64,000 nt of DNA, taken from assembly GCA_965215475.1 (NCBI GenBank), contig OZ244061.1, positions 3,162,001 to 3,226,000 of the forward strand. Direction: 5' to 3'. Shown here piece by piece: positions 15,748 to 25,853 of this stretch. Positions within the stretch are counted from its first letter, which is position 1. The number at the start of each line of letters is the position of its first letter. Below the pieces are notes generated by a model. The model made no database searches, was not told where the DNA came from, and saw nothing but the letters and a program-made list of their open reading frames with translations. Made by a program: the position numbers and the translations under genes. The stretch comes from Bin80 sp965215475. GTDB lineage: Bacteria; Bacteroidota; Rhodothermia; Rhodothermales; Bin80.

Positions 15748-18608
15748 GCCGATCCCTCCGGTAGCAGGATGTATAGTCCCATCAGATCCATAGGTAGGAT
15801 GGGATAGACAATCTGAAACTCGGACTTACCCATCAGCGCACTAAAGCGTTGATGGGAGGCTACAAGCCGTTTGGAGCGATCCTCGGCCAATTTCTCGAAG
15901 TCATCTCCCAGAAGATCAAGATATTTTAGTTCGTTCTCAAGGAAACTTGCGCGAGCTTCTGGGCTGAGATTGCTACTGGCACGAGCCGTGAGTAGCAAAG
16001 TGCGCGCCTGTGAATGATCAAGCTGTTCACGGTTTCCTGGAGCTCCCTTCCAACCCCAAAGGAGCATTTCCTCGGCGACAATCCGGTGCTCTCCTTTTTT
16101 CTGTTCGATAACGTTGCGACAACGAAAGAGTAGTAACGTATGTTTGATTTGGACGTGTTGGGTGCGAATGACGGCGGCGCGGGCGGCACGTTTCCCCGCA
16201 CGATCCACAGTATTTGCCATAACAAGGTGACAGAGATGCTCAACAAAGCTGTGGTTTCGTCCGACATAGTGATACCGGTCTGGTGTAGGTGACGTGAAAC
16301 TGAGATTGATAAGTTGACCTTCGGGGAGGAGTTCTCTGAGCCGCTTAGGCAGGTTGTCAGCTACGATGACAATCCCATCTTTCTGAGTAATGATCTGTAC
16401 TCCAAAGAGATTCTTGAGCACCCCGGTAACGAAATTTTTTACTGCGTCGGGATCACCAATGGCCTCGTCAGCGGCTTGGAGGTCTTGCTCAATCTCTTGC
16501 GCTTTGATGGCGTTTTGCGCGAAAATACTACGAGAAATTTTCTCACGGTTCACTGCCTCATCAAGCTTTCGAGTAATGTTTTTCTGAGTTTGGGTAGCTT
16601 CTTCAAATTCGCTGAGGTCAAACAATGTGCCCTGCTCTGATGTATGGCGTGTCTGGATTTTGCGGTCGGGATTTACAAGCAGAGCTTGGGTGATTGTATC
16701 AATAACGCTTTGAGAATCTTCAGGAAAGGGTACGTTAATTCCGGTCGAGCGCTTGATCTCACGTACCTTCCGAAGTAATACATCAAGCACAATCGCATCG
16801 ATAGGGTTATCACTGCCGTAGAGGAGACACACTTTCACCTCAGGTGCCTGTTGGCCAAAACGGTCAACCCGTCCCTCACGCTGTTCAAGATCATTCGGAT
16901 TCCATGGCAAGTCGTAGTGAAGGACAGCAGAGAAAAGATCCTGGAGATTGATTCCTTGGCTCAAACAGTCCGTGGCGATCAGGATGCACGGGTGATCACG
17001 GTCCATCTCCTCAATACGCTGCTTCCGCAAGTCGTCCGGGTCCTCACTGGTGACGACTTGCAGATCCAATTGTGGAAACTTTGTCTTCAGTAACGGAGCA
17101 AGGTATTCCCCCAAATAGTTCGCAGTTTCAATGAATCGGCAGAAGACCACAGGGTTAAAGCCGTTAGAGATATAATCTTCAAGGACGATGGAGGCCGCGT
17201 AAATCTTTTGGTCGTGGTCGGTTCCTGCGAAGGTTTTGAGTTGATTCGCAAATTTGCGCAACTGCTCCTGTTGATAACTCGTCCAGTCCTCTCTTTCCAT
17301 AACCTGGGTGGGTAGTGCGTCAGTTTGTGCACCTGGTTGAGAGTCTCCCACCGGGTTGGAGGTCGCGGATTCATCATCAATGATTGAGGTGCTGGCTTTG
17401 ATTCCTTCTAGTTTGTCGCGTCGAGTAGTAAGCATCTTTACTCCCGCATGTGGGCTGGACATGATCCCTCGAAGTAGCCCAAGTGCAGTCCAGTAATGCA
17501 CTCGTTTCGGTTTCTCTCCGGCTTTCCCGGGTGTGACAAGTTTACGGGCAAACCTCATCACGTCATTGAAGAGTTCGAGATAGGCAGTCGATAGGTCGTA
17601 ATTCCATTCAATAGCGTCTCGGTCTGGAAAGGGAGTATCTTCCCCCATCCACTTCTCAACGTCGGCTCGCTTGCGCTGAACGAAATGTCTAGCCAAAGAG
17701 CGTCGCTCAGATTGACTGGCGGTCGGAATGTCCAGCGTTTCAAATTCGGTGCTAAGCAAGCCCAGCAGTGAATGAAACTCTTCTTGCTTGCCGCTGTGAG
17801 GGGTTGCCGTGAGCATGATTAGATGCTGTTCCGGTTTATCCGCGAGGTCGCGAAGCAAGTGGTAGCGTTGTTGTTGGGATTTGTAGGCACCGGCAGGGAG
17901 GGTACAGGTATGTGCTTCGTCGACGATGATCAACTCTGGGCACTGTTCAATGAATACAGCCCTGCGGCTGTCTGCCTTGATATAGTCGATACTGATGATT
18001 TGGTAAGGATAATAGTCGAAGACACTCGTATCTCCTTGGATCATCCGATCCAGTCTCGCTTGGGTGTTGGATCGAATAATGACGGCTTCAATTCCAAGTT
18101 TGGCATGAAACTCCTGCTTCCATTGGTCGCAGAGGTGTGGGAGACAGATCACAGCGAAACGCTTTATTTGAGCCCGCTCAATCATCTCCCGAATGATGAG
18201 TAGAGCTTCTACAGTTTTGCCCACACCGACATCGTCGGCAATCAGCAGGCGGACGATTTCTTGGCGTAGCGCCATGACCAATGGGACGATCTGGTAGGCA
18301 CGAGGACGGAATGAGAGTTTGGCAAACGCACGGAATGGTCCGGCCCCATTGCGGAAAGCTAATCGGGCCGCATCGTAAAGAAAGCGTGCCGTTGAGATAT
18401 CTCCTAGGTCCTCTGCGCTAGGAGGGGGAAAATGAGCATCTCGAGGAACATCCTCGGGGATCGCGAGAGGCAGATAAATTCCGGTGGTTTCTTCATCGGA
18501 GCCACCTAGAGGCCTGATGATGAGAAGATCGGCACTGTTGGATGGCAACACGACCCAATCACGGCCACGGAGGGAAACGAGCTTGCCGGGCTGTAGTGAC
18601 GTACTCAT
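15744..18608 (-). CDS. DrmD-like SNF2-family helicase
   Basis: From the ATG at 18608 the protein is 954 residues. The N-terminus LQPGKLVSLRGRDWVVLPS followed by LLIIRPLGGSDEE is the pattern I associate with DISARM DrmD. Walker A lies at about 124-132 (ADDVGVGKT), the DEAH box at 230-233 (IIVDEAHTC), and the helicase C motifs read IATDCLSQGINLQ and NDLEQREGRVDRFGQQ. The frame is open 22 codons further up, but the chosen ATG overlaps the upstream stop (ATGA at 18605-18608), which indicates coupling. It should translocate on DNA as part of a defence complex. The C-terminal third has no recognised domain. Confidence 0.85.
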   Translation of the reverse strand: MSTSLQPGKLVSLRGRDWVVLPSNSADLLIIRPLGGSDEETTGIYLPLAIPEDVPRDAHFPPPSAEDLGDISTARFLYDAARLAFRNGAGPFRAFAKLSFRPRAYQIVPLVMALRQEIVRLLIADDVGVGKTVEALLIIREMIERAQIKRFAVICLPHLCDQWKQEFHAKLGIEAVIIRSNTQARLDRMIQGDTSVFDYYPYQIISIDYIKADSRRAVFIEQCPELIIVDEAHTCTLPAGAYKSQQQRYHLLRDLADKPEQHLIMLTATPHSGKQEEFHSLLGLLSTEFETLDIPTASQSERRSLARHFVQRKRADVEKWMGEDTPFPDRDAIEWNYDLSTAYLELFNDVMRFARKLVTPGKAGEKPKRVHYWTALGLLRGIMSSPHAGVKMLTTRRDKLEGIKASTSIIDDESATSNPVGDSQPGAQTDALPTQVMEREDWTSYQQEQLRKFANQLKTFAGTDHDQKIYAASIVLEDYISNGFNPVVFCRFIETANYLGEYLAPLLKTKFPQLDLQVVTSEDPDDLRKQRIEEMDRDHPCILIATDCLSQGINLQDLFSAVLHYDLPWNPNDLEQREGRVDRFGQQAPEVKVCLLYGSDNPIDAIVLDVLLRKVREIKRSTGINVPFPEDSQSVIDTITQALLVNPDRKIQTRHTSEQGTLFDLSEFEEATQTQKNITRKLDEAVNREKISRSIFAQNAIKAQEIEQDLQAADEAIGDPDAVKNFVTGVLKNLFGVQIITQKDGIVIVADNLPKRLRELLPEGQLINLSFTSPTPDRYHYVGRNHSFVEHLCHLVMANTVDRAGKRAARAAVIRTQHVQIKHTLLLFRCRNVIEQKKGEHRIVAEEMLLWGWKGAPGNREQLDHSQARTLLLTARASSNLSPEARASFLENELKYLDLLGDDFEKLAEDRSKRLVASHQRFSALMGKSEFQIVYPILPMDLMGLYILLPEGSA

Positions 18609-21600
18609 TTCACTTTCTTGAAAATGTCTGGGCGCCGGGCAATTTTGGTGGCGAGATCTTCGCGGTAGTGCCAAGACCAGACTTCATCGCCTCTCGCAAT
18701 GATCAGCTGACGCTGCTTTTCGTCACGATCTCGCACCTCCTGTTTATCATGGGGGGACCCGTCACAAAACACCCAGATTCGAGGCTCATAGTAGAAGTCA
18801 GGCTGGCAGTAGATGTCTGGAACATACTTCTGGGCGGCATCGGGCAATCTCAACCCATTCTGGTATAGATGATCGATAAATGTGCGCTCGGTTGAAGAAC
18901 TGGGGTCAAGTTGGCGGAGCAAATGCCGATATTGTTCTTCATAGTTTTTCGCAATCCTGCTTGTTTGAATTTCGATGTCGGCCAATTGGAGCTTGTCTAG
19001 AGCATCACGGATCAGGAAACGGTTGATCCGCTGATGGTCACGTTGGTTGTAATAGCTCAGAAGATCATCATAGGATGCCGGCGCCCTGTATTGTTCGTCT
19101 TCAAACCTGCAGACCCTCTCCGCTTCTTCAATAACCGTTCGGAAGATATTTACGTCATCTACAAACTGGGAGAGGATTCCAAGACTCCCCTCTGCAGCCT
19201 CATAAAGGAGGATGTTGGGACGCTCAGGGGCACCTATTTCGCTTACACCGATTTCGCTTGGTTCTACCTGGAACACAGACTCAATGGCTCTTTTGAGGGC
19301 ATATTGCAAAGTGACAACGCCATCGGAATCCAGACCCAATACTTCAATGGGTTCGATATAGAGCGCATCAGCCAAATTCGAGGTCCAAAGTTTAACAAGG
19401 CGGTATTCTTCCTTGGGTTGGGGTTCCGGTTTCGGCATTGAATTACGCCAGTCCCCTGAAGTCATCCCTAGAGTAAACCCTTCGGTTTTCTGAGATCGCC
19501 AGCCCTTATTCAGGCTGATAAGGCGCGCCGCTGGGATGAAGCGCAGATCAAGGAGATGACTTCCTTGTGATCGAGCCCTGGCGGAGCGTATATGCTCAAA
19601 ATTCCCACCATCAACATGAAAGAAAAACTCGATATTGTATCCACGCGAGAGTCGTTCCTCTTCCTCGCAGGTAATGCGAGCGATTTCTTCGCCTCGAGAT
19701 TCTGACATTTCAAGGAGGTCATGTAGGTGCTCGGTATTGGCGGAATCGCTCAGATTGAGCCCAGAGAAAGGACAGATCTCTAGATCCTTTTGATCATCCA
19801 TAAGGAAGTAGCCTGCACGCTTACTGATCTTTGCTTCTCTCAATGACGATTCGACATCTTGGGTGATGAGTTGTGAGATGCGGTATTTCGATCCACTGTA
19901 ATAGATGAGATTGCGCGGGCCGAATTCACGCAGGGCAATAGCACGAGCGCGAGATATATATTCGCCCGAGGTGCTGCCGGTTGGTACGAAGGTCCGAAGG
20001 GGTAGGCGTGTGAAATTATAGCCGGGCAAAAAACCTTCGGAGGCCAAATAGCGATAGGGATAGAACTCGCTGAGCTCCGTGGAAGATCTCTGATCGTTAC
20101 GTAGAAGATTGAGTTGTCGGGTCGCTTGATCCTGTAATCGTTTGTATTTCTTGTATTCCTCGCTTCCACCAATGAGTAGCCCCGATTCAATTTGCTGTGT
20201 AGCACGTGTGAGTAGGGAGCGGGTAGACTGATAGAGCTTTCTCCAGCGCTCCATGTCATGGTGAAGGTGGGAAGCAATATTCGTCAGGTTTTGATCCACC
20301 CAATCGTCGGTGTACCAAGCATGTGACGAGTTTTTCAATTTCTCGGCGAAGTCTGCGATCACGCGCCGAAAAGTTGACTTGAGAGAGTTGAAGGTCTCAG
20401 GTCCGATCTTTAGTCCCTGGACGACACTTGGGGATAGAGGCATCTCGGGGTCTTCGTCGGAGATTAGGCACGTTAGAGAGGAGCGTTGCCCATGCCCTGT
20501 GTCCAAGCCGGGTAAGCCGATGGAGCTAATGGCGAGAGCATGAAGATGTGTCAACAGAAGTTCACGGTTGCATAAGTCAATCCTCGGTGCCTGGACCACC
20601 CCGGCAACCAGTTCAGCCTGATTTTTAAAGTAGTGACGGTCGTGCGCGGAGAAACTCGAACAATAGGTGAAGACGAGAGCTCCTTGACCACTCCGACCTG
20701 CCCGCCCCGAGCGCTGTACATAGTTCGTTGCATTGGGTGGAGCGTTTCGCATGTGTACCACGCTCAACCCACCGATGTCCACCCCAAGTTCCATGGTCGG
20801 GGAACAGAATAATGCGCTGATAGACTTGCTACGGATCTTCTCTTCGTCGAGAATCTTCTTGGATTCGTCGACATACCAGTCTGCTCGGAAGTTTTTCTCA
20901 TGCTCTTGTCGTACGTCGACTCCTAGTTGTCCGGTATGATCTTCTGCGATCAATCGCTTACTTTCCGTGAAGTCTCGTGAATAGACAGTCTTGAAAAAAT
21001 TGTTGGGAACCGGCTGTTGTTCCTTGTAGGAACGCCGTTTGATTAGATCCGCTCTCACGGTCTTTCCATCTCCCAACTTCCATAAGATCTTTTCGATGCG
21101 GAGCCGAAAAACAGGAACGGGTTCCTTTCTTACATTCTCTGCGGTTTCCTCAAAGAGGTAGTCGGCTTCTTTCAACTTGCCCATTAGCCGTAACATGAAG
21201 TCACGATAGTGGTCTCCATGAAGAAGGTCATGGTCCAGGTTTACCTGGTTCGCAATCTGCTTGATATATTTCCCAAGCGAGCTTGCCGGGCCCATGCTCT
21301 TATTTGAAAGACGTTCGCTTCTATGGAGAGGATCGAGGCGAATTACAGACGGTCTTGGCAATTCTTCTTCCTTATCAAGAGTCCACGGTGCTTTTAATTG
21401 TTCGCGGAAATTGTTTCCGAATGTTCGGAGAGAGTTCGGAGTCAGATAGTTTTCACTGTGGATCGCGAATTCGAGGCGGAAATGGTCAAGGACGGTGGTT
21501 AGAAATTCACGACGTTCGGGAGGATCAAGGCTATTTACGATCTCAACATCGGCCCAGAACCCGTCCTCGGCAGCGATTTCATTGAGATCCAAGTACTCAA

Positions 21601-23773
21601 TGTGTAGTAGAGCACACTGCTCTAAATTGGGAAGGACGATACGCCAACTACGACGCAGATCTTCAAGGGCACGAAAGAGCAGGTAGTTTCGGAGTGCATC
21701 ATCATAGTTTTTCTTGATTTGGGCTAGTTCCGGTTCTGTATCCCGATTCCCATAATCGCGAAAAGGAAGTGCCAAGGCTCTGAAAATCGCATCCCCAAGT
21801 GTTGCATAATTGAGGATTCCGTCCGGTGCATTCTTGAGTGCTTTCCAAATCCCTGCTCGAAAGCGGATAACCTTGATAAAGTCATTAAAATGACCAGACT
21901 GCAGTGCGGCATCCTGCCGGTTATCCGTGAAACTTAATAGCTTTTGGTCTTGCAAAGAATGACCACCTTCCCGCAGATGGTTCAAGATCAAAAAGGTCAG
22001 GATGGTTGTAGAGGTACTCCGGCCTTCACTGCCAAGGCGAGTAAGTTTCGTACCTTCATTCGTCCTGGGATCATAGAAAACGCCTCCAGTAGGATCAAAT
22101 AGAAGAGGAGCCTGCATGAACCAGCCCGAATATTTCATCGGTTCCGTTTCGGAACAGACTCCCGTTTCATTGAAGTACAGTTTTCGGGGAAACTTGTCCT
22201 TCTTGTTTGAGTGAGGTACTTTTTTGCCACTTGCTCGAGTTTGCACCCAGGCGCTTGGAAGGTAATTGAGATCTTGATTGGGATCCCAGATATGGTCACC
22301 GATAATCAAATAACCATCCGTGACCGCTTCATCTTCTGCCCCCGTCTGACGAAACTCACGGGGTACAAGTTGGCCATCAAGTAGGGACACACAGATGAAT
22401 GGATGGCCAGTTACTCGACTAAAAACATTCGGGAAAATGGGCTTAGTACGATCATCGTGTTTGTAGATTCCTGGTTCAAGTGTGATGAATCGTTGCTCAT
22501 CTTGATCAAGGGTGGTATAGACGGATCCGGTCTGAGAAATGAACTGATGGAGCTTGAAGGGCAGGAGGGTATATCGGAAGCCCTTCTCCTGAATTCGCTG
22601 ATTAACAGCACTGATCCATTCAAGGATTTTTTCAAGAACCGATTGGCATTCGCTTTCCGATGCTCCCGACTCCTTAGCCAGGGACTCGACGACATCATTG
22701 TAGCCCATCGGCATTCGCCGAACAAATCGCCCTTCATGCTCTTCGAGGGCGATGTTGTTTTCCAACCAGATCGCTACCGGATGCTTGCGCAGAGCACTCT
22801 CATCGGCCTCAATATCAATGCGTGACTTGATGGCCGCATGGAGTTCCTCATTTAAAAAATGGGGGGGGGCAGCGAGAGAAGGTTTCAGCGTCTCGTTGAT
22901 GATCTGATCACGCTGGAATGTTCGACCAAATATCGTGCTCGCAACGCGAGCTACTTCACCCCGTTGTGACTCCGCAATATCTCCCGAAACCATGGTCGCA
23001 GAGGTACCAATACAGCAAATTGATTGTTTGCATTGAGCTTGGATGCGCCGGATGAGTATAGAGATATCGGCGCCCTTCCTTCCACGGTAGGTATGAAGCT
23101 CATCAAATACGAGGTAGTGGAGATTCTTGAAGATCGCATCGCGAATGGGACGCTCCTGCGATCGGGTGAGCAGGAGCTCAAGCATCATGTAGTTGGTGAG
23201 GAGAATTTGCGGAGGATTCTCACGCATTGGCTGCCGATCTTCTTCCTTGACTTGCCCGGTGTATTGGCCAAATGTGATGGGAAAATCACGCCCTGTATGC
23301 GTTTCAAAATTGTCTCTGTAGAGATTGAATTCATTCTCCTGTGAGTTGATCAGCGCATTCATCGGATAGACGATTACGGCAGCGATTCCCTCGGTCTTTG
23401 GATGAGCAAGTAGGTGATTGAAGATCGTACCGATGTAGGTCAATGATTTACCCGAACCTGTCCCCGAAGTGACGACAAAGTCCGTGTCATTCGTACCCAA
23501 TTTAAGTGCCTCATATTGATGGCAATACAGCAAGTAGTCTTTAAAGATGTGTTGAAGGTCACGATGCAACAAGTCAGATTCGATCACTTTTTCGATGCTC
23601 CCCTCCTTTTTGTAGGCAGGATTAAACTGCAGGAGAGGTTGTGGACAGAGCTCACCCCTAGAGAGAGAATCCTCAACCTCCCGATGGATCTTTGGGTCGG
23701 AAATATTTATAAAACTTTTAATGTATTCCGAATAGTCATGAACGATCTTCTTATGTGTGTCGAAGATATTCAT
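18605..23773 (-). CDS. DEAD/DEAH helicase-DUF1998 fusion with nuclease-like C-terminus (DrmA/DrmB-like)
   Basis: The 1722-residue protein has a superfamily 2 helicase core: SGTGSGKS at about 103-110, FDELHTYRG (DExH variant) near 224, GTSATM near 256, and YVQRSGRAGRSGQGALVF further on. A DUF1998-type region follows late in the protein (LLYEAAEGSLGILSQF). The last 90 residues (DIYCQPDFYYEPRIWVFCDG, then KQRQLIIARGDEVWSWHY) resemble a Vsr-like nuclease domain. In class 1 DISARM the helicase (DrmA) and the DUF1998 protein (DrmB) are separate, so this looks like a fusion; Druantia DruE and MrfA-type helicases are alternatives. It is first in a coupled trio with the DrmD-like and DrmMI-like genes. 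Confidence 0.75.
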   Translation of the reverse strand: MNIFDTHKKIVHDYSEYIKSFINISDPKIHREVEDSLSRGELCPQPLLQFNPAYKKEGSIEKVIESDLLHRDLQHIFKDYLLYCHQYEALKLGTNDTDFVVTSGTGSGKSLTYIGTIFNHLLAHPKTEGIAAVIVYPMNALINSQENEFNLYRDNFETHTGRDFPITFGQYTGQVKEEDRQPMRENPPQILLTNYMMLELLLTRSQERPIRDAIFKNLHYLVFDELHTYRGRKGADISILIRRIQAQCKQSICCIGTSATMVSGDIAESQRGEVARVASTIFGRTFQRDQIINETLKPSLAAPPHFLNEELHAAIKSRIDIEADESALRKHPVAIWLENNIALEEHEGRFVRRMPMGYNDVVESLAKESGASESECQSVLEKILEWISAVNQRIQEKGFRYTLLPFKLHQFISQTGSVYTTLDQDEQRFITLEPGIYKHDDRTKPIFPNVFSRVTGHPFICVSLLDGQLVPREFRQTGAEDEAVTDGYLIIGDHIWDPNQDLNYLPSAWVQTRASGKKVPHSNKKDKFPRKLYFNETGVCSETEPMKYSGWFMQAPLLFDPTGGVFYDPRTNEGTKLTRLGSEGRSTSTTILTFLILNHLREGGHSLQDQKLLSFTDNRQDAALQSGHFNDFIKVIRFRAGIWKALKNAPDGILNYATLGDAIFRALALPFRDYGNRDTEPELAQIKKNYDDALRNYLLFRALEDLRRSWRIVLPNLEQCALLHIEYLDLNEIAAEDGFWADVEIVNSLDPPERREFLTTVLDHFRLEFAIHSENYLTPNSLRTFGNNFREQLKAPWTLDKEEELPRPSVIRLDPLHRSERLSNKSMGPASSLGKYIKQIANQVNLDHDLLHGDHYRDFMLRLMGKLKEADYLFEETAENVRKEPVPVFRLRIEKILWKLGDGKTVRADLIKRRSYKEQQPVPNNFFKTVYSRDFTESKRLIAEDHTGQLGVDVRQEHEKNFRADWYVDESKKILDEEKIRSKSISALFCSPTMELGVDIGGLSVVHMRNAPPNATNYVQRSGRAGRSGQGALVFTYCSSFSAHDRHYFKNQAELVAGVVQAPRIDLCNRELLLTHLHALAISSIGLPGLDTGHGQRSSLTCLISDEDPEMPLSPSVVQGLKIGPETFNSLKSTFRRVIADFAEKLKNSSHAWYTDDWVDQNLTNIASHLHHDMERWRKLYQSTRSLLTRATQQIESGLLIGGSEEYKKYKRLQDQATRQLNLLRNDQRSSTELSEFYPYRYLASEGFLPGYNFTRLPLRTFVPTGSTSGEYISRARAIALREFGPRNLIYYSGSKYRISQLITQDVESSLREAKISKRAGYFLMDDQKDLEICPFSGLNLSDSANTEHLHDLLEMSESRGEEIARITCEEEERLSRGYNIEFFFHVDGGNFEHIRSARARSQGSHLLDLRFIPAARLISLNKGWRSQKTEGFTLGMTSGDWRNSMPKPEPQPKEEYRLVKLWTSNLADALYIEPIEVLGLDSDGVVTLQYALKRAIESVFQVEPSEIGVSEIGAPERPNILLYEAAEGSLGILSQFVDDVNIFRTVIEEAERVCRFEDEQYRAPASYDDLLSYYNQRDHQRINRFLIRDALDKLQLADIEIQTSRIAKNYEEQYRHLLRQLDPSSSTERTFIDHLYQNGLRLPDAAQKYVPDIYCQPDFYYEPRIWVFCDGSPHDKQEVRDRDEKQRQLIIARGDEVWSWHYREDLATKIARRPDIFKKVK

Positions 23774-23924
23774 AGATCAATCCGCTCTGCCGTCATCATT
23801 TCACAAATATTCAGGTAGATGTTTTACAAGTGATTCCAAAATGTCATATCTGTTTCCCTGCCTCATGACTTCCATCTTCAAAGACTTCATGTGCAACGTT
23901 TACATCAAGAATTGCGCACATACT

Positions 23925-25244
23925 TCAGAACCATAAAGACCGATTGATTTCTTCCATGAAGAATGTCCCATAACTGTTAGGAGCGTTGAGAACATTTCCT
24001 AACTCATCAATCTGAATGGAATGGATCTGAACACTCGTATCCGTTTGCTCAAAGAATAGAATAGAGACATCTTCGGGTTTTAAGTCGGTCTTGCTATCCC
24101 GAACATCCATACGAATCCGATCCATTATAAATTGGCTATGAGTCTCAATGATTAATTGTCGACCCCGACAGGCAGTCTTACATAAAAGGCTTCCCAAGGC
24201 GGCCTGCACATTTGGATGAAGATGTATTTCCGGTTGTTGTATCAATGCTATTCTGGAATTCTCTTGTAATAGAAGTTCAATCAAGATAGGCAAAACTTGA
24301 CTGATTCCATATCCCACATCAATTAAGTTATGTTTGATTCTTCCTCTCTTTATCCCAGTTTTTCTGATCTGAATCTGGAATGGATTGCTTCCCGATCGTC
24401 CAAGACGTTTTATATCAATTTCATCAAAAATTCCAGCAGAGATCCCAAAACTTTCAAGCTCATACTTAAGTGATTCCCATTTCCCTTTGTCAAAACTGGC
24501 TAAACTAGCCATAAGCATTGGAGCATGATCGCCTTCTGGGTCAGGCATCCAGCTCCTCGGATCATAGGTTCTTTGAGGCTTGGACCGAACCGGTGCACTT
24601 ACGAAGGGTCGTTCTTCAGAAAAATCAGCAGCTGTAAAGCGAGCACTTAGAATTGAATCTGCATCCGCTTCCGAGAAAGGAGGAGAGCCATTTACTGGGA
24701 TAAATTTTTCTGGATAGTTTGGAGGATGTTGATGAAATGCACCAAGAATCGTAAACGGAAGCAAAATTTTTGGTGGACTGATCGGAGTATTCCAGCCTAG
24801 TGTGCCATTATTTTTTGACACAGTCCAGACACCTCTGGCGGTACCAACGTTCATCCTGAGATCTCCGTTGACATAATAATTTTCAGTCCAGATATTTCCG
24901 TCAACCAAACGCATCTTTGTTATTCTGGGAATGGTTCGATCGTCTTCAAATATAAAATTCGCTTCAAAGTCTTGGTTGGAACGAAATCCCACTTCAAATG
25001 CAGATATCGGACGACTCCCCTTGCTTTGACGATAGGTGATTCCGTCAAAACTTCCCAAATCAAATGATGGTTCGTTAAAGTTCAGGTTGCCGTGGTCATA
25101 CACAGAATCCCATAGTATTCGAATCATGGCTAAGAGCGATGTTTTGCCGGTACTGTGATCACCTACAAGTAGGGTTAACGGTGCGAGAGGAGCAACCTGT
25201 TTTTCATGAAAACCTCGGTAGTTTTTCAAGGTAATTTGTTTCAT
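23925..25244 (-). CDS. AAA-type ATPase (AAA_21/OLD-like)
   Basis: The 439-residue protein has the N-terminus of RecF/OLD-type ATPases: ITLKNYRGFHEK, then Walker A GDHSTGKTS at about residues 29-37. Near the C-terminus are the Walker B-like IALIQQPEIHLHPNVQAALG and IIETHSQFIMDRI (D-loop and H-loop). The two residues before PEIHLHP are Gln-Gln where acidic residues are usual, so hydrolysis may be slow. No TOPRIM domain is visible, so it is not a full OLD nuclease. It lies 12 bp after a small gene and about 150 bp before the DISARM-like trio on the same strand. A defence role is inferred from that context. Confidence 0.8.
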   Translation of the reverse strand: MKQITLKNYRGFHEKQVAPLAPLTLLVGDHSTGKTSLLAMIRILWDSVYDHGNLNFNEPSFDLGSFDGITYRQSKGSRPISAFEVGFRSNQDFEANFIFEDDRTIPRITKMRLVDGNIWTENYYVNGDLRMNVGTARGVWTVSKNNGTLGWNTPISPPKILLPFTILGAFHQHPPNYPEKFIPVNGSPPFSEADADSILSARFTAADFSEERPFVSAPVRSKPQRTYDPRSWMPDPEGDHAPMLMASLASFDKGKWESLKYELESFGISAGIFDEIDIKRLGRSGSNPFQIQIRKTGIKRGRIKHNLIDVGYGISQVLPILIELLLQENSRIALIQQPEIHLHPNVQAALGSLLCKTACRGRQLIIETHSQFIMDRIRMDVRDSKTDLKPEDVSILFFEQTDTSVQIHSIQIDELGNVLNAPNSYGTFFMEEINRSLWF

Positions 25245-25256
25245 GAACTTTGATGT

Positions 25257-25484
25257 TCACCGTGTCAGAGCTAACGGCATGGGATCAATTCGCCGTTTTT
25301 CTTGATTCTCCGCTAGATATAACGCCGACCATGCGTGGTACAGGACAGGGCTACGACTTATCTCGGAGTGAGTAAGAACTCGTAGCACATTGGCATATCC
25401 GCTTGTTTGAAGAAGCATGGCCGCACGCGCTCTATCCAGAATGGTGGTACTATCTGATTGGATCTCTATATCGTCGTTCATCAT
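25257..25484 (-). CDS. Small unrecognised protein before the AAA ATPase
   Basis: This 75-residue frame starts with an ATG pair and ends 12 bp before the AAA ATPase start, so the two are probably co-transcribed. The sequence has an acidic N-terminus and helices such as TTILDRARAAMLLQTSG and VLYHAWSALYLAENQ. I recognise no family. A small partner of the ATPase is plausible. Confidence 0.5.
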   Translation of the reverse strand: MMNDDIEIQSDSTTILDRARAAMLLQTSGYANVLRVLTHSEISRSPVLYHAWSALYLAENQEKRRIDPMPLALTR

Positions 25485-25853
25485 ACGGTTTTGAGAATAG
25501 CGTTTCCCAAGGAATGGTTCTGTATGCCTAGTATTCTCTTTAGCGCAAGGTTCCCAAATTTGAGATCAGGTCACCAAATTCTGGGCTAATGTACGATTTT
25601 TCACCTAAGTCGTTGATCCCAGTATCCAAATGAGTCAATGATCATGGCTTTCATGCTTTGACTAATGGTATTGCAATTCCGTGTAGCATCTATGATCTTC
25701 CGATAAACGCAGGATCGTTTTATGTAGGATGCTCTTATGATATGCACAGGTTTGCCGTTGGTTTTACAGTAGCCTCGAGAGGAGGTTAGGCAATATCTTT
25801 ACGCGAGCCGGGATGAACAGATTTTGTTGATATTCCCATAACGGACGAAACCG
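25485..25853. other. Intergenic stretch, nothing recognised
   Basis: About 370 bases lie between the end of the defence block and the DUF5916 gene. I see no gene, hairpin terminator or IS end here. The promoter for the minus-strand defence genes should be in this stretch, but no convincing hexamers stand out. Confidence 0.4.
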
